A stretch of 64,000 nt of DNA from Clostridium thermosuccinogenes. Lineage in GTDB: Bacteria > Bacillota > Clostridia > Acetivibrionales > DSM-5807. The stretch is taken from positions 124,001-188,000 of the forward strand of contig NZ_CP021850.1 of the NCBI RefSeq assembly GCF_002896855.1. The letters are read 5' to 3'. Positions 26,120 to 35,556 of this stretch are shown here, in pieces. The position numbers and the translations under genes were made by a program. Each line of letters begins with the position of its first letter. The first letter of the stretch is position 1. The notes beneath the pieces are model-generated. The model saw only the letters and a program-made list of their open reading frames with translations, was not told where the DNA came from and did no database searches.

Positions 26120-28260
26120 TGAATGATAAAAAGATATGCTTTATAAGCTGTGTTAATGATCATGAGCTCTATCGGGAAGCTCTCTTTTACATCAATCAGT
26201 TGGAAGTACCGGAGGGTTATGAAATAGAGTGCATTTCCGTAGAGAATGCCGAATCTATGGCTCAGGGATACAATGAAGCTATGAAGGCCTCAGATGCGAA
26301 ATACAAGGTGTATTTGCATCAAGACGTGTATATAAGGAATCGTTTTTTCATTAGAGATATTATAAATATCTTTAAAAGTGATGATAGAATTGGGATGATT
26401 GGTGTTATAGGTTCCAAAACAATTCCTCCAAGCGGTATATGGTGGGAATCTGGTAGAAAGTGTGGAAAAGTATTTGATAGTCATACAGGTGAAATGCAGC
26501 TGTTGTCTTATGGCGATGTACAAAGCGAATACGATATAGTGCAGGCTATAGATGGTCTTATTATGATTACACAGTATGATGTTCCATGGCGCGAGGACAT
26601 ATTTGACGGATGGCATTTTTATGATATTTCACAATGTATAGAGTTTAATATGAGAGGATACAAAGTTTCCATTCCGAGACAGGAACAGCCTTGGGTAATA
26701 CATGACTGCGGCCTTGTAAATGTAAGAAACGGATATGATAAGTATCGTTCCATATTTGTTAGTGAGTATAGCAAGTTTTCTATCTTTACTGATGGAGAAA
26801 ATGATATGAATTTTTATAGCTTTGGTATAAATTCTAGGATTGACAGAGGATATGATATTTTTTGCCCTGAGGGTATCTCTATCGGTAATAATGTTTTAAT
26901 TCAAAGAGATTGCTGGTTAATGCTTCCTTTTAATAATTTTTATGGTAGTCCCAGGATTGTTATCGGTGACGGTTGCGATATAGGTAGAAGATGCAATATT
27001 TCTGCTGCTAACCGAATTGAGTTAGAGAAAAATGTACTTGTGGCTCCTAATGTTCATATATCAGACCATAACCATGCATATGACTTGATTGGGATTCCCA
27101 TAAAAAACCAGGGCATAGATTCATTTAACAACGAGGTTGTAATTGGTGAAGGCTCTTGGATTGGAATTAACAGCGTTATCGTTGGGAATGTACATATCGG
27201 TAAGGGTAGTGTAATTGGTGCTAATAGTGTGGTTATTGATGATTTACCAGAATACTGTGTGGCAGCAGGCAATCCTGCTAAAGTAATTAAGCTGTTTGAT
27301 AGAGTTTCTGGAAAATGGATTAGAGTGAAAGACAAGGAGCATCTAGATGAAATTCTTAAAGCTAGAGAGACTGCATCCCCTTTATTATCAATATGTATAC
27401 CTACATTTAACAGAGCAAAAAAACTAGAAAAATGCTTAAACTCAATATACAGCCAAATTGGTAATGATTCTAATTTTGAAATTGTAATATCAGATAATAA
27501 TTCTCCTGACAATACAAAAGAGGTAGTTGAGAAATATAAAGCAACGTATAGTAATATAAACTATTATAAAAATGATACGAATATTGGTCCAGAAAGAAAT
27601 TTCATAAGTTGCATTAAAAAAGCTAATGGTAAATATGTTCTATTGCATGGTGATGATGATTATTTTAAGGCTGGTACATTATACAAATTATTAAATATCA
27701 TAATGAAAATTAGTAATTGTTCTTTGTATTTTATTAATGTTTTAAAAGATGATCAGAGTGTAGAGATTTTAGAAGGCCTAGATGTTTTTTTAAAGGAGAC
27801 ATCAATAAATTCAACTTTTGCTTCATCTATCCTTTTTAGCAAAGAGGAATTTGATTGTATTGATGATATATGTAAATTCATTGGAAGTAGCATAAACCAT
27901 TTATACTGGCAGTTTATGCTTTTGAAAAAGAATCCAACCTTTTGCTTGATCAACGAATCTATCTTTTATCAAGATAAGAATGAGAATTCTGGATATAATT
28001 ATGGAGAAGTTTTTATTAAAAATTACTTAGCAATACTAAACTATTTTGTAGAAGATGGAAGTCTTAGCGCAGAAGTGGTGAAGGAAGACAAAAAGAAAAT
28101 TTTAGATTCAACAATATTCTACTGGTATAAGTATATTCTTGATAACAACCTAGACTTGGATGTTAGCAATCTGGAGAACATATTTATAGAGCATTATAAG
28201 GATGAACCTTATTTTGAAAAAGCTCACTCAATTATAAAAGCTATAAAATATAATCGATAG
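26119..28260 (+). CDS. Glycosyltransferase - hexapeptide acyltransferase - glycosyltransferase fusion
   Basis: 713 residues in three parts. About 1-215 resembles the glycosyltransferase-like group with CISVENAESMAQGYNEAM and VYLHQDVYI. About 247-400 is a left-handed beta-helix acyltransferase (repeating I/V-G-x-G-x-x-I, HISDHNHAYD with the catalytic-type His, and GNPAKVIK at its end). About 414-640 is a family 2 glycosyltransferase (LLSICIPTFNRAKKLEKCL, SDNNSPDNTKEVV, LLHGDDDYF). The ATG overlaps the previous TAA (TAATG), so the two are translationally coupled. Base use becomes markedly AT-rich from about 27300. Likely transfers and acylates glycan residues; substrates unknown. Confidence 0.82.
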   Translation: MNDKKICFISCVNDHELYREALFYINQLEVPEGYEIECISVENAESMAQGYNEAMKASDAKYKVYLHQDVYIRNRFFIRDIINIFKSDDRIGMIGVIGSKTIPPSGIWWESGRKCGKVFDSHTGEMQLLSYGDVQSEYDIVQAIDGLIMITQYDVPWREDIFDGWHFYDISQCIEFNMRGYKVSIPRQEQPWVIHDCGLVNVRNGYDKYRSIFVSEYSKFSIFTDGENDMNFYSFGINSRIDRGYDIFCPEGISIGNNVLIQRDCWLMLPFNNFYGSPRIVIGDGCDIGRRCNISAANRIELEKNVLVAPNVHISDHNHAYDLIGIPIKNQGIDSFNNEVVIGEGSWIGINSVIVGNVHIGKGSVIGANSVVIDDLPEYCVAAGNPAKVIKLFDRVSGKWIRVKDKEHLDEILKARETASPLLSICIPTFNRAKKLEKCLNSIYSQIGNDSNFEIVISDNNSPDNTKEVVEKYKATYSNINYYKNDTNIGPERNFISCIKKANGKYVLLHGDDDYFKAGTLYKLLNIIMKISNCSLYFINVLKDDQSVEILEGLDVFLKETSINSTFASSILFSKEEFDCIDDICKFIGSSINHLYWQFMLLKKNPTFCLINESIFYQDKNENSGYNYGEVFIKNYLAILNYFVEDGSLSAEVVKEDKKKILDSTIFYWYKYILDNNLDLDVSNLENIFIEHYKDEPYFEKAHSIIKAIKYNR

Positions 28261-28290
28261 TGTTCTCAAAAGTATAAAGGGGGGTACAGC

Positions 28291-29067
28291 ATGAAAGTAG
28301 TAATACTAGCAGGCGGTTTTGGCTCTCGCATAAGTGAAGAATCACATCTAAAACCTAAACCTATGATTGAGTTAGGTGATAAGCCAATATTATGGCATAT
28401 AATGAAAATTTACTCGCATTATGGTTATAACGATTTTATCATATGCTTAGGGTATAAAGGCTACTATATAAAGGAGTACTTTGCACATTACTTTCTTCAT
28501 GAATCGGATGTCACTTTTGACTTTGGAAATGGAGGAAATATGACGGTTAACAGTAATTTATCCGAACCGTGGAAAGTAACCCTTGTTAACACGGGAATAA
28601 ACACAATGACTGGAGGTAGAGTTAAAAGAATTGAGCCATATATAGGAAACGAGACATTTATGTTAACTTATGGAGATGGAGTAGCCGATATAGATATTAA
28701 TGAATTGCTTAGATTCCATAGATCACACGGAAAGCTTGTTACACTTACATCTGTACAGCCGGAAGGAAGATTTGGTCATCTTAGTATTAGTGCTGATGAT
28801 AGAGTGTTAGGGTTTGAAGAAAAGCCAAAAGGAGACGGCAACTGGGTAAATGGAGGATATTTTGTAATGGAACCGGGTATTTTTGAATACTTAAATGGAG
28901 ATGACACAGTGCTTGAGAAGTACCCACTAGAAAGATTAGCTATAGAGGGAGAACTTGCTGCATATAAGCATACAGGCTTTTGGTATTCTATGGATACCAT
29001 GAGAGATAAAAACTATTTGGACCATATATGGCAAACCGGTAATGCACCATGGAAAGTATGGAGGTAA
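28291..29067 (+). CDS. rfbF: Glucose-1-phosphate cytidylyltransferase
   Basis: 258 residues. The nucleotidyltransferase start is VVILAGGFGSRISEESHLKPKPMIELGDKPILWHIM, with LTYGDGVADID as the metal site and FEEKPKGDGNWVNGGYFV later; all are hallmarks of the CDP-glucose-forming type. It makes CDP-glucose, the first step to CDP-deoxysugars. AAGGGGGG precedes the ATG. It opens the AT-rich CDP-sugar cassette. Confidence 0.95.
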   Translation: MKVVILAGGFGSRISEESHLKPKPMIELGDKPILWHIMKIYSHYGYNDFIICLGYKGYYIKEYFAHYFLHESDVTFDFGNGGNMTVNSNLSEPWKVTLVNTGINTMTGGRVKRIEPYIGNETFMLTYGDGVADIDINELLRFHRSHGKLVTLTSVQPEGRFGHLSISADDRVLGFEEKPKGDGNWVNGGYFVMEPGIFEYLNGDDTVLEKYPLERLAIEGELAAYKHTGFWYSMDTMRDKNYLDHIWQTGNAPWKVWR

Positions 29068-29078
29068 TCAATAAACTT

Positions 29079-30149
29079 ATGATAGATGTAGGCTTCTGGA
29101 GCAATAAAAAAGTATTAGTGACAGGACATACAGGGTTTAAAGGCTCATGGTTGAGTATATGGCTTTATTCTATGGGTGCCAAAGTAATGGGATATTCATT
29201 AGAACCACCTACAGAACCAAGCCTTTATAAAATATGCAGAGTAGATGAACTAGTTGTTTCGCATATTGGAGATATTCGTGATAAGGAATCTCTAATTACC
29301 TATTTTATGTCATTTAGACCAGAAATCGTCATACACATGGCAGCTCAACCAATAGTACGTGAGTCCTATAAAAATCCGGTTGGTACATATGAAATAAATG
29401 TTATGGGGACAGTTAACCTGTTGGAAGCTGTTAGAATGAGTCCAGGAGTTAAAGCCGTAATTAATGTTACAACAGATAAATGCTATGAAAATAAGGAATG
29501 GGTTTGGGGATACAGAGAATTAGACCAGCTTGGCGGGTACGATCCTTACTCAAATAGCAAAGCTTGTTCCGAGCTTATAACCGAATCATATAGAAGTTCG
29601 TTTTTTAACCCAAATGAATACGATACTCATGGAGTGGCTATAGCAACAGCGAGAGCTGGAAATGTTATTGGTGGAGGGGACTGGGCGACAGACAGGCTTA
29701 TACCAGATTGTATCAAAGCATTGCTTAGTAATAATGAAATCTTAGTAAGAAACCCTAACTCTGTTAGGCCATGGCAGCATGTACTAGAGCCCCTTTCTGG
29801 ATATCTAATTTTGGCACAGAAGCTTTTTGAACAAGGACCAGAATACTCAGGAGCTTGGAATTTTGGACCGGAGTTTCCTGATGCCAGACCGGTAAGCTGG
29901 ATCGTAAGTGAATTGTGTAGACTTTGGGGCAAAAATGCGACTTTCAGAATAGACAAAAGCAAGCAACCTCATGAAGCAAATTATCTTAGGCTGGATTGTT
30001 CCAAAGCTAAGCAAATGCTTGGGTGGAGCCCAAGATGGGATATTGAAACTGCGTTGAAAAAAGTCGTAGATTGGACACTAGAATATAAAGATGGATTAGA
30101 TCCAAGGGAATCCTGCATTAGACAGATTAATGAGTACTTAAATACTTAA
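29079..30149 (+). CDS. rfbG: CDP-glucose 4,6-dehydratase
   Basis: 356 residues, a short-chain dehydrogenase-type sugar dehydratase. NAD site TGHTGFKGSWLS near the N-terminus; catalytic YSNSK (in YDPYSNSKACSEL) with the upstream TTDKCYEN segment typical of this subfamily; VRPWQHVLEPLSGYL is also characteristic. It converts CDP-glucose to CDP-4-keto-6-deoxyglucose. In-frame ATGs at 29049 and 29058 overlap rfbF; ATG 29079 gives the family-typical beginning MIDVGFWSNKKVLVTG, though its spacing to TGGAGG is long. Confidence 0.93.
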   Translation: MIDVGFWSNKKVLVTGHTGFKGSWLSIWLYSMGAKVMGYSLEPPTEPSLYKICRVDELVVSHIGDIRDKESLITYFMSFRPEIVIHMAAQPIVRESYKNPVGTYEINVMGTVNLLEAVRMSPGVKAVINVTTDKCYENKEWVWGYRELDQLGGYDPYSNSKACSELITESYRSSFFNPNEYDTHGVAIATARAGNVIGGGDWATDRLIPDCIKALLSNNEILVRNPNSVRPWQHVLEPLSGYLILAQKLFEQGPEYSGAWNFGPEFPDARPVSWIVSELCRLWGKNATFRIDKSKQPHEANYLRLDCSKAKQMLGWSPRWDIETALKKVVDWTLEYKDGLDPRESCIRQINEYLNT

Positions 30150-30169
30150 GACGGAGTGTGATAGCTTAT

Positions 30170-31528
30170 ATGGAAAACTCATTAGATAAAGAGAAAGCAC
30201 TTAGAGAGAAAGTAATTAATGCTGCAATTGAGCATTATAAGGTAATGCATGGTCAAAACAAAGGTAGATTTACCCCTGGTGATCGCATCTCCTATGCAGG
30301 AAGAGTTTTTGATGAAAAAGAAATATCATACTTGATAGATGCTTCATTGGAATTTTGGCTGACTTCAGGTAAGTATGCTGATATGTTTGAAAGGAAATTC
30401 GCAGAATTCCTGGGTGTAAATTATTGTTCCTTAGTGAATTCAGGTTCTTCTGCCAACTTGCTTGCTTTTATGGCATTAACATCTCCGGAACTAGAAGCAA
30501 GAGCCATAAAACGAGGGGATGAGGTTATTACTGTTGCAGCAGGTTTTCCAACTACAGTAGCGCCTATAATACAGTACGGAGCAGTTCCAGTGTTTATCGA
30601 TGTTACTATTCCAGAATGTAATATTGACTGTTCGTTACTTGAGAAAGCATTGTCATCAAAAACAAAAGCAGTCATGCTTGCTCATACTCTTGGTAATCCT
30701 TTTGATCTTGAAGCTTTGAGAAACTTTTGTGACAGACATGGATTATGGCTTATAGAAGATAATTGTGACGCCCTTGGAACTAAGTATTATTATAATGATT
30801 GCTGGAGATATACAGGTACAATTGGTGATATTGGCACTTCAAGTTTTTATCCTCCTCATCACATAACTATGGGTGAGGGAGGGGCAGTTTATACTAATAA
30901 TTTAAGATTAAAGAGAATAATTGATTCTCTTAGAGATTGGGGAAGAGATTGCTGGTGCCAATCGGGATATGATAATACATGCAATAAAAGATTCAGTCAG
31001 CAATTTGGTGAGCTACCGTATGGATATGATCACAAATATGTATATTCACATTTTGGTTATAATCTGAAAGTAACCGATATGCAGGCTGCAATTGGTTGTG
31101 CTCAGTTAGAAAAACTCCCAGCATTTATTGCAGCTCGAAAACACAACTGGAAAATTTTGAGATCTGGTTTAGACGGTTTTAGTGACAAGTTTATATTGCC
31201 AAAGGCAGCAAAAAATTCTGATCCCAGTTGGTTCGGATTTTTGATTATGGTTAAAGAGGATGCAGGATTTACAAGAGATGAATTTGTTGATTATTTAGAA
31301 AGCAATAATATTCAGACAAGGATGTTATTTGCTGGTAATCTTATTAAGCATCCTTGTTTTAATGAAATGAGAAACACAGGAGAAGGTTATAGAGTGGTTG
31401 GTAAACTTACTAATACTGACAGAATAATGAATCAATCTTTATGGATTGGCGTATATCCAGGTATGACACATCAAATGCTTGAGTATATTATCTCTAAAAT
31501 TACTGACTATGTGAGGAGATATAGGTGA
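30170..31528 (+). CDS. rfbH: CDP-4-keto-6-deoxyglucose-3-dehydratase (E1)
   Basis: 452 residues, a DegT-fold PMP enzyme with an iron-sulfur cluster that removes the C3 hydroxyl. Diagnostic features: the PLP lysine is replaced by His in FYPPHHITMGEGGAVY, and the cluster cysteines are visible in DWGRDCWCQSGYDNTC. NSGSSANLLA and LIEDNCDALGT are cofactor-contact segments. The product is the intermediate for 3,6-dideoxy sugars. No matching E3 reductase gene lies in this cassette, so the electron donor must be elsewhere. The stop overlaps the next start by four bases. Confidence 0.95.
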   Translation: MENSLDKEKALREKVINAAIEHYKVMHGQNKGRFTPGDRISYAGRVFDEKEISYLIDASLEFWLTSGKYADMFERKFAEFLGVNYCSLVNSGSSANLLAFMALTSPELEARAIKRGDEVITVAAGFPTTVAPIIQYGAVPVFIDVTIPECNIDCSLLEKALSSKTKAVMLAHTLGNPFDLEALRNFCDRHGLWLIEDNCDALGTKYYYNDCWRYTGTIGDIGTSSFYPPHHITMGEGGAVYTNNLRLKRIIDSLRDWGRDCWCQSGYDNTCNKRFSQQFGELPYGYDHKYVYSHFGYNLKVTDMQAAIGCAQLEKLPAFIAARKHNWKILRSGLDGFSDKFILPKAAKNSDPSWFGFLIMVKEDAGFTRDEFVDYLESNNIQTRMLFAGNLIKHPCFNEMRNTGEGYRVVGKLTNTDRIMNQSLWIGVYPGMTHQMLEYIISKITDYVRRYR

Positions 31529-32598
31529 ATGCAATTTTAGTAGAAGACTTTAAAATCATAAATAAATATATCGACAAGTCAGCATTAATGAATAGTAAAT
31601 GGTTTATAACAGGCTCTACGGGAATGTTGGGCTCATATTTTGTATCATTTCTCAGTTGGTTAAATGAAAATGAGCTGAATAATTCACTTACAATGACGCT
31701 GACGCATAGAAGTAAATCGATAAAAGATGATGCAAATATAGGTTACCTGACGAACAAAAAATATATTAATTTTGTGCAAGTTGATTTAAGTTCTGAGTTC
31801 GAAGCAATAAAGTATCATGGTGAGTATGACTATGTTGTACACGCAGCATCGAACGCTGCTCCAAGAATATATCTCGAAGATCCTGTAGGCACAATAAATA
31901 CAAATGTGAGAGCAACACAAATATTGCTTGAAAGTCTTAAGAAATCTAAAAAACTTAAGGCATTTATGTATGTAAGCTCAGGAGAAGTATATGGTAACCC
32001 TCCAATGGAAGCAGTGCCTACTCCTGAAAGCTATATAGGTGTGACAGATAATCTTTCAAATAGATCATGTTATGTCGAATCAAAGAGATTTGCAGAAACA
32101 ATCTGCTGGAATTATTATAAACATTATGGAATGCCTGTGAGGATTATAAGACCTGTACATCTATATGGTCCAGGTTTCAGAGAAAACGATAGCAGAGTTT
32201 GGGCTGATTTTATTATGAAAGCAGTGAATGCTAGGGACATAGAAATATTGGGAGATGGGCTTTCACGAAGAGGTTTCTGCTACTTAGCGGATGCTGTTGT
32301 ACAAATATTACTGGTTTTGTTACATGGAGAAAACGGGGAAGTATATAATATTGGAAGTGATAAGCACATATCAATCAAAGAGTTAGCTGATGTTATTGCA
32401 TCTTTGACTAATGATACAGTTAGTGTAAAGATAAAAAACGATCTGCCGGACTATTTAAAAGGGAGTCCTCAGATATCATGTCCATCGGTAGAAAAAGTTA
32501 GTTCTCTTTCAAAATTACATTATACTACTATAAAAACAGGGTTAGATAGAACAATGAAATGGTATAATATCAAGTTAAAAGGAGAATACGATGAGTGA
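31525..32598 (+). CDS. NAD(P)-dependent sugar epimerase/ketoreductase
   Basis: 357 residues of the extended short-chain dehydrogenase family. Cofactor loop TGSTGMLGSYF (about 29-39), VHAASNAAPRIYLEDP, catalytic Ser in SSGEVYG and Tyr/Lys in CYVESKRFAE. By position after rfbFGH it could reduce C4, or a two-carbon branch, of the CDP-3,6-dideoxy-4-keto sugar, in the place of abequose/paratose synthase or a YerF-type reductase; the sequence alone does not decide. GTG start inside the rfbH stop (GTGA overlap) shows coupling. Confidence 0.85.
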   Translation: MNAILVEDFKIINKYIDKSALMNSKWFITGSTGMLGSYFVSFLSWLNENELNNSLTMTLTHRSKSIKDDANIGYLTNKKYINFVQVDLSSEFEAIKYHGEYDYVVHAASNAAPRIYLEDPVGTINTNVRATQILLESLKKSKKLKAFMYVSSGEVYGNPPMEAVPTPESYIGVTDNLSNRSCYVESKRFAETICWNYYKHYGMPVRIIRPVHLYGPGFRENDSRVWADFIMKAVNARDIEILGDGLSRRGFCYLADAVVQILLVLLHGENGEVYNIGSDKHISIKELADVIASLTNDTVSVKIKNDLPDYLKGSPQISCPSVEKVSSLSKLHYTTIKTGLDRTMKWYNIKLKGEYDE

Positions 32599-33805
32599 GA
32601 ATTATTTTAATCTTATTAGTGAATGCAGGTCATGTAGGAGTAAAAATATTATAGAAATGTATAAGACTGAATACATACCAGTTGCGGGTATTTATTATGA
32701 TGAGGGTTCTAAACCTCTTAATATTAAGTCACCAATGACTTTGCTATTTTGCGAAGACTGTGGGCTAGTGCAGCTCAAAGAGACTATTAGTTCTAATATA
32801 TACAGCGACTATAATTTTAGTGGAAATACTATGAATTCGTATAAGAACCATTTGGAAAAGATAGCCGGGCTAATTGTTGACGAATGGAATATTAAGAATA
32901 AGCATGTATTTGAAGTAGGTGCAAGTGATGGAGCATTGCTTAAATATATAGCAGACAAAGGAAACAATAAAGTTGCAGGAGTAGAGCCCTCAAAAAAGCT
33001 TTGTGATTATGCACATAGCTTAGGTATAGATCTCAAGAATGATTATTTTAATGGAGATTATATAAGGAGAAATCCTGAAGAGAAATATGATTGTGTAGTA
33101 GTTAGACATGTAATGGAGCATATTGATGATTTAAATGATATAGCGGATTCCTTACGCAAAATACTAAATGAAGATGGACTGCTTGTAGTAGAAGTGCCTG
33201 ACGTTGAGGCTATATTAACCAATAATCTTTATTCAAATATATTTCACGAGCATTTGAACTACTTTTCGCAAGTGTCAATTAACAGGTTATTTGCAAGATA
33301 TGGATTTAAGTCTGTTTATGAAACAAAAGTTAATATCCATGGAGGCTCCTTACTCGTATTTTATAAACTAAGACAATTAGATGAAATAAGCAATATTAGT
33401 AAAGAATTCCGTAATAAGCTTAAAAGTTTTGCTGAGAATATTAGCAAGTACTATTCTCGAATTAATAGGCTTATATTGGATTTGTCCAGAGAAAATAAGA
33501 TTATCCATGGGTATGGAGCATCTCACAGAACTTTCATTTTGCTTGGTAATGCTCATTTGCACGACTGTATACCTATTATATATGACAGTAATCCTTTCCT
33601 AGATAATAGAAGACTTAATGGCTTTCATTCATTGGTCATGAACCCTGATACCATAGTAAACAATAATCCTGATACTATTGTGGTTTTTGCAACTTCATAT
33701 GAAAGCGAAATAGTAAAGGATTTAAGAGAAAAATATCACTATGATAAGCAGATAATATCCTTAAGATTTGAGGCGGATGAATCTAATGATTACAAAAGAG
33801 ATTAG
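32591..33805 (+). CDS. SAM-dependent sugar C-methyltransferase
   Basis: 404 residues in the three-part layout of sugar C-methyltransferases. An N-terminal zinc-binding domain has CRSCRSKNI and CEDCGLVQL; the central Rossmann domain has VFEVGASDGALLKYI as the SAM loop and CVVVRHVMEHIDD; the C-terminal domain has HGYGASHRTFILLG and IYDSNPF. Relatives add a methyl group to C3 of NDP-4-keto sugars. Overlaps the previous gene by eight bases. In this cassette it would act on a CDP-keto-deoxysugar, but the substrate is inferred. Confidence 0.88.
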   Translation: MSENYFNLISECRSCRSKNIIEMYKTEYIPVAGIYYDEGSKPLNIKSPMTLLFCEDCGLVQLKETISSNIYSDYNFSGNTMNSYKNHLEKIAGLIVDEWNIKNKHVFEVGASDGALLKYIADKGNNKVAGVEPSKKLCDYAHSLGIDLKNDYFNGDYIRRNPEEKYDCVVVRHVMEHIDDLNDIADSLRKILNEDGLLVVEVPDVEAILTNNLYSNIFHEHLNYFSQVSINRLFARYGFKSVYETKVNIHGGSLLVFYKLRQLDEISNISKEFRNKLKSFAENISKYYSRINRLILDLSRENKIIHGYGASHRTFILLGNAHLHDCIPIIYDSNPFLDNRRLNGFHSLVMNPDTIVNNNPDTIVVFATSYESEIVKDLREKYHYDKQIISLRFEADESNDYKRD

Positions 33806-34568
33806 GAAATCCATATTGCAAATGGTGTATAGATCAAAATCATCTCATATTGGGAGTTGTCTTTCTATAGTTGAAATTCTATATGTATTATACTTCAAAG
33901 TTATGCGCATAGATCCTGCTCATCCAGACAATGAGAGCAGAGATAAATTCATTTTAAGCAAAGGTCATGCAAGTGCAGCATTATACGCTACACTTGCTGA
34001 AAAAGGTTTTTTCCAAAAACAATTATTGGAGCGATTTTATGTAGATTATGGTTTGCTTCCGGGACATGTAGATATGAAAGCAGTCCCGGGCATAGAAGCT
34101 TCTTCTGGTTCTCTTGGACATGGGTTATCAATAGGAATAGGAATGGCTATAGCAAATAAACTTTCAAATAATCCAGGGCATATTTATGTTTTGCTTGGTG
34201 ATGGTGAATGTAATGAGGGTTCTATATGGGAGGGTGTAATGATTGCTCCAATGTTAAAGCTCGATAATCTTACAGTTATTATTGATTTAAACAAACTTCA
34301 GGGGTACGGTAGAAGTGACGAAATTATAAATCAATCTAATATCATTGAAAGATGGAAAGCCTTTGGGTGGGACACTTACGATATAGATGGGCATGATACA
34401 GAAGAAATTGAAGTTGCGTTAAAATATTACCATAGCATGCCAAAGGTAATAGTCGCTAATACAATAAAGGGAAAAGGAATATCATTTATGGAAAATAAGT
34501 TAGAGTGGCATTACAAATCTCCAAACACTGAGGAATATCAAAAAGCACTGGCGGAATTAGGTGATTAA
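33786..34568 (+). CDS. Transketolase-like protein, N-terminal (TPP-binding) subunit
   Basis: 260 residues. Motifs SSHIGSCLSIVEIL, KFILSKGHASAALYA, GSLGHGLSIGIGMA and the TPP site LGDGECNEGSIWEG are those of split transketolases. An in-frame TTG at 33768 and ATG at 33777 lie upstream, but GAGGCGG (33770-33776) fits the ATG at 33786, within the end of the methyltransferase gene. Split transketolases also serve the pentose phosphate pathway, but the position inside a sugar cassette and the AT-rich composition suggest transfer of a two-carbon unit to a keto sugar. Confidence 0.9.
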   Translation: MITKEIRKSILQMVYRSKSSHIGSCLSIVEILYVLYFKVMRIDPAHPDNESRDKFILSKGHASAALYATLAEKGFFQKQLLERFYVDYGLLPGHVDMKAVPGIEASSGSLGHGLSIGIGMAIANKLSNNPGHIYVLLGDGECNEGSIWEGVMIAPMLKLDNLTVIIDLNKLQGYGRSDEIINQSNIIERWKAFGWDTYDIDGHDTEEIEVALKYYHSMPKVIVANTIKGKGISFMENKLEWHYKSPNTEEYQKALAELGD

Positions 34569-34569
34569 A

Positions 34570-35493
34570 ATGAGAAATGCTTTTGTTAGATGCCTTATGA
34601 AGCAGGCAAAAAAGGATGATAGGATTTTTGTTATTACCCCTGATTTGGGTTACTCGGTGTTTGATACTTTTGCAGAAGAGTTTCCCGACAAATTTTTGAA
34701 TGTAGGAATTGCTGAGCAAAATGCAATTGGCATTGCTTCCGGATTAGCATTATCAGGAAGACTTGTATACGTATACAGTATAATACCTTTTATGACAATG
34801 AGATGTTACGAGCAAATAAGAGTCGATGTAGCATATATGAATACAAACGTAAGAATTGTGGGAGTAGGAGCAGGATTATCTTATGGTTCGGCAGGCGCTA
34901 CCCATCACGCTATAGAGGATATTGCTATTATGAGAGTTCTTCCCAATATGACAGTATGTTGCCCTGGAGATCCTTTAGAAGTGGAGTGGGTAATGAATAA
35001 AAGTGTAATGTATAATGGACCTATGTATATAAGGCTTGGTAAGAGTGGTGAATCAAATATTCACCAGCAAAAAATAGGATGTGAATTTGGTAAGGCAATA
35101 CCATTACTGAAAGGAGATACTCTTGCAATATTAACTACCAGCAATATGCTTGAAATCGGATTCGAATTAAGTAAGAGGCTCAGGGAGGTTGGACTAAGCA
35201 TAGAGTTAGCGAGTATGCCTGTAGTAAAACCTTTAGATGTTGAGTATATTATGCAATTAGTAGAGAGAGATCTCTCTATAGTGACTCTTGAAGAACACAG
35301 CATTATTGGTGGATTTGGTAGTGCAGTAGCTGAGGTTATAGCAGAATTAAATTGTAAAGTGAAATTCAAACGAATAGCTATTAAAGATTGTTATTCACAT
35401 TGCGTTGGAGGGCATAGAGTCTTAAGGGAGCACTTTGGTTTGTGCACTGATAAGATATTTTGTGAATTAATAGGCTTTTTGGCAGATAAGTGA
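34570..35493 (+). CDS. Transketolase-like protein, C-terminal subunit
   Basis: 307 residues. The pyrimidine-binding domain has FLNVGIAEQNAIGIASGLAL with the catalytic-type Glu, then GVGAGLSYGSAGATHHAIED; the C-terminal domain has LTTSNMLEIGFEL and VTLEEHSIIGGFGSAVAEV. With the preceding subunit it should form a TPP-dependent ketol transferase. A GTG at 34561 is possible, but AGGTGA fits the ATG at 34570. It is the last gene of the AT-rich cassette before the broken rfbB. Confidence 0.9.
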   Translation: MRNAFVRCLMKQAKKDDRIFVITPDLGYSVFDTFAEEFPDKFLNVGIAEQNAIGIASGLALSGRLVYVYSIIPFMTMRCYEQIRVDVAYMNTNVRIVGVGAGLSYGSAGATHHAIEDIAIMRVLPNMTVCCPGDPLEVEWVMNKSVMYNGPMYIRLGKSGESNIHQQKIGCEFGKAIPLLKGDTLAILTTSNMLEIGFELSKRLREVGLSIELASMPVVKPLDVEYIMQLVERDLSIVTLEEHSIIGGFGSAVAEVIAELNCKVKFKRIAIKDCYSHCVGGHRVLREHFGLCTDKIFCELIGFLADK

Positions 35494-35556
35494 TAATATC
35501 GATATGACAATATTAATCGGAAATCATAGTCCACTAGGCTATGAAATTAAAGGGTT

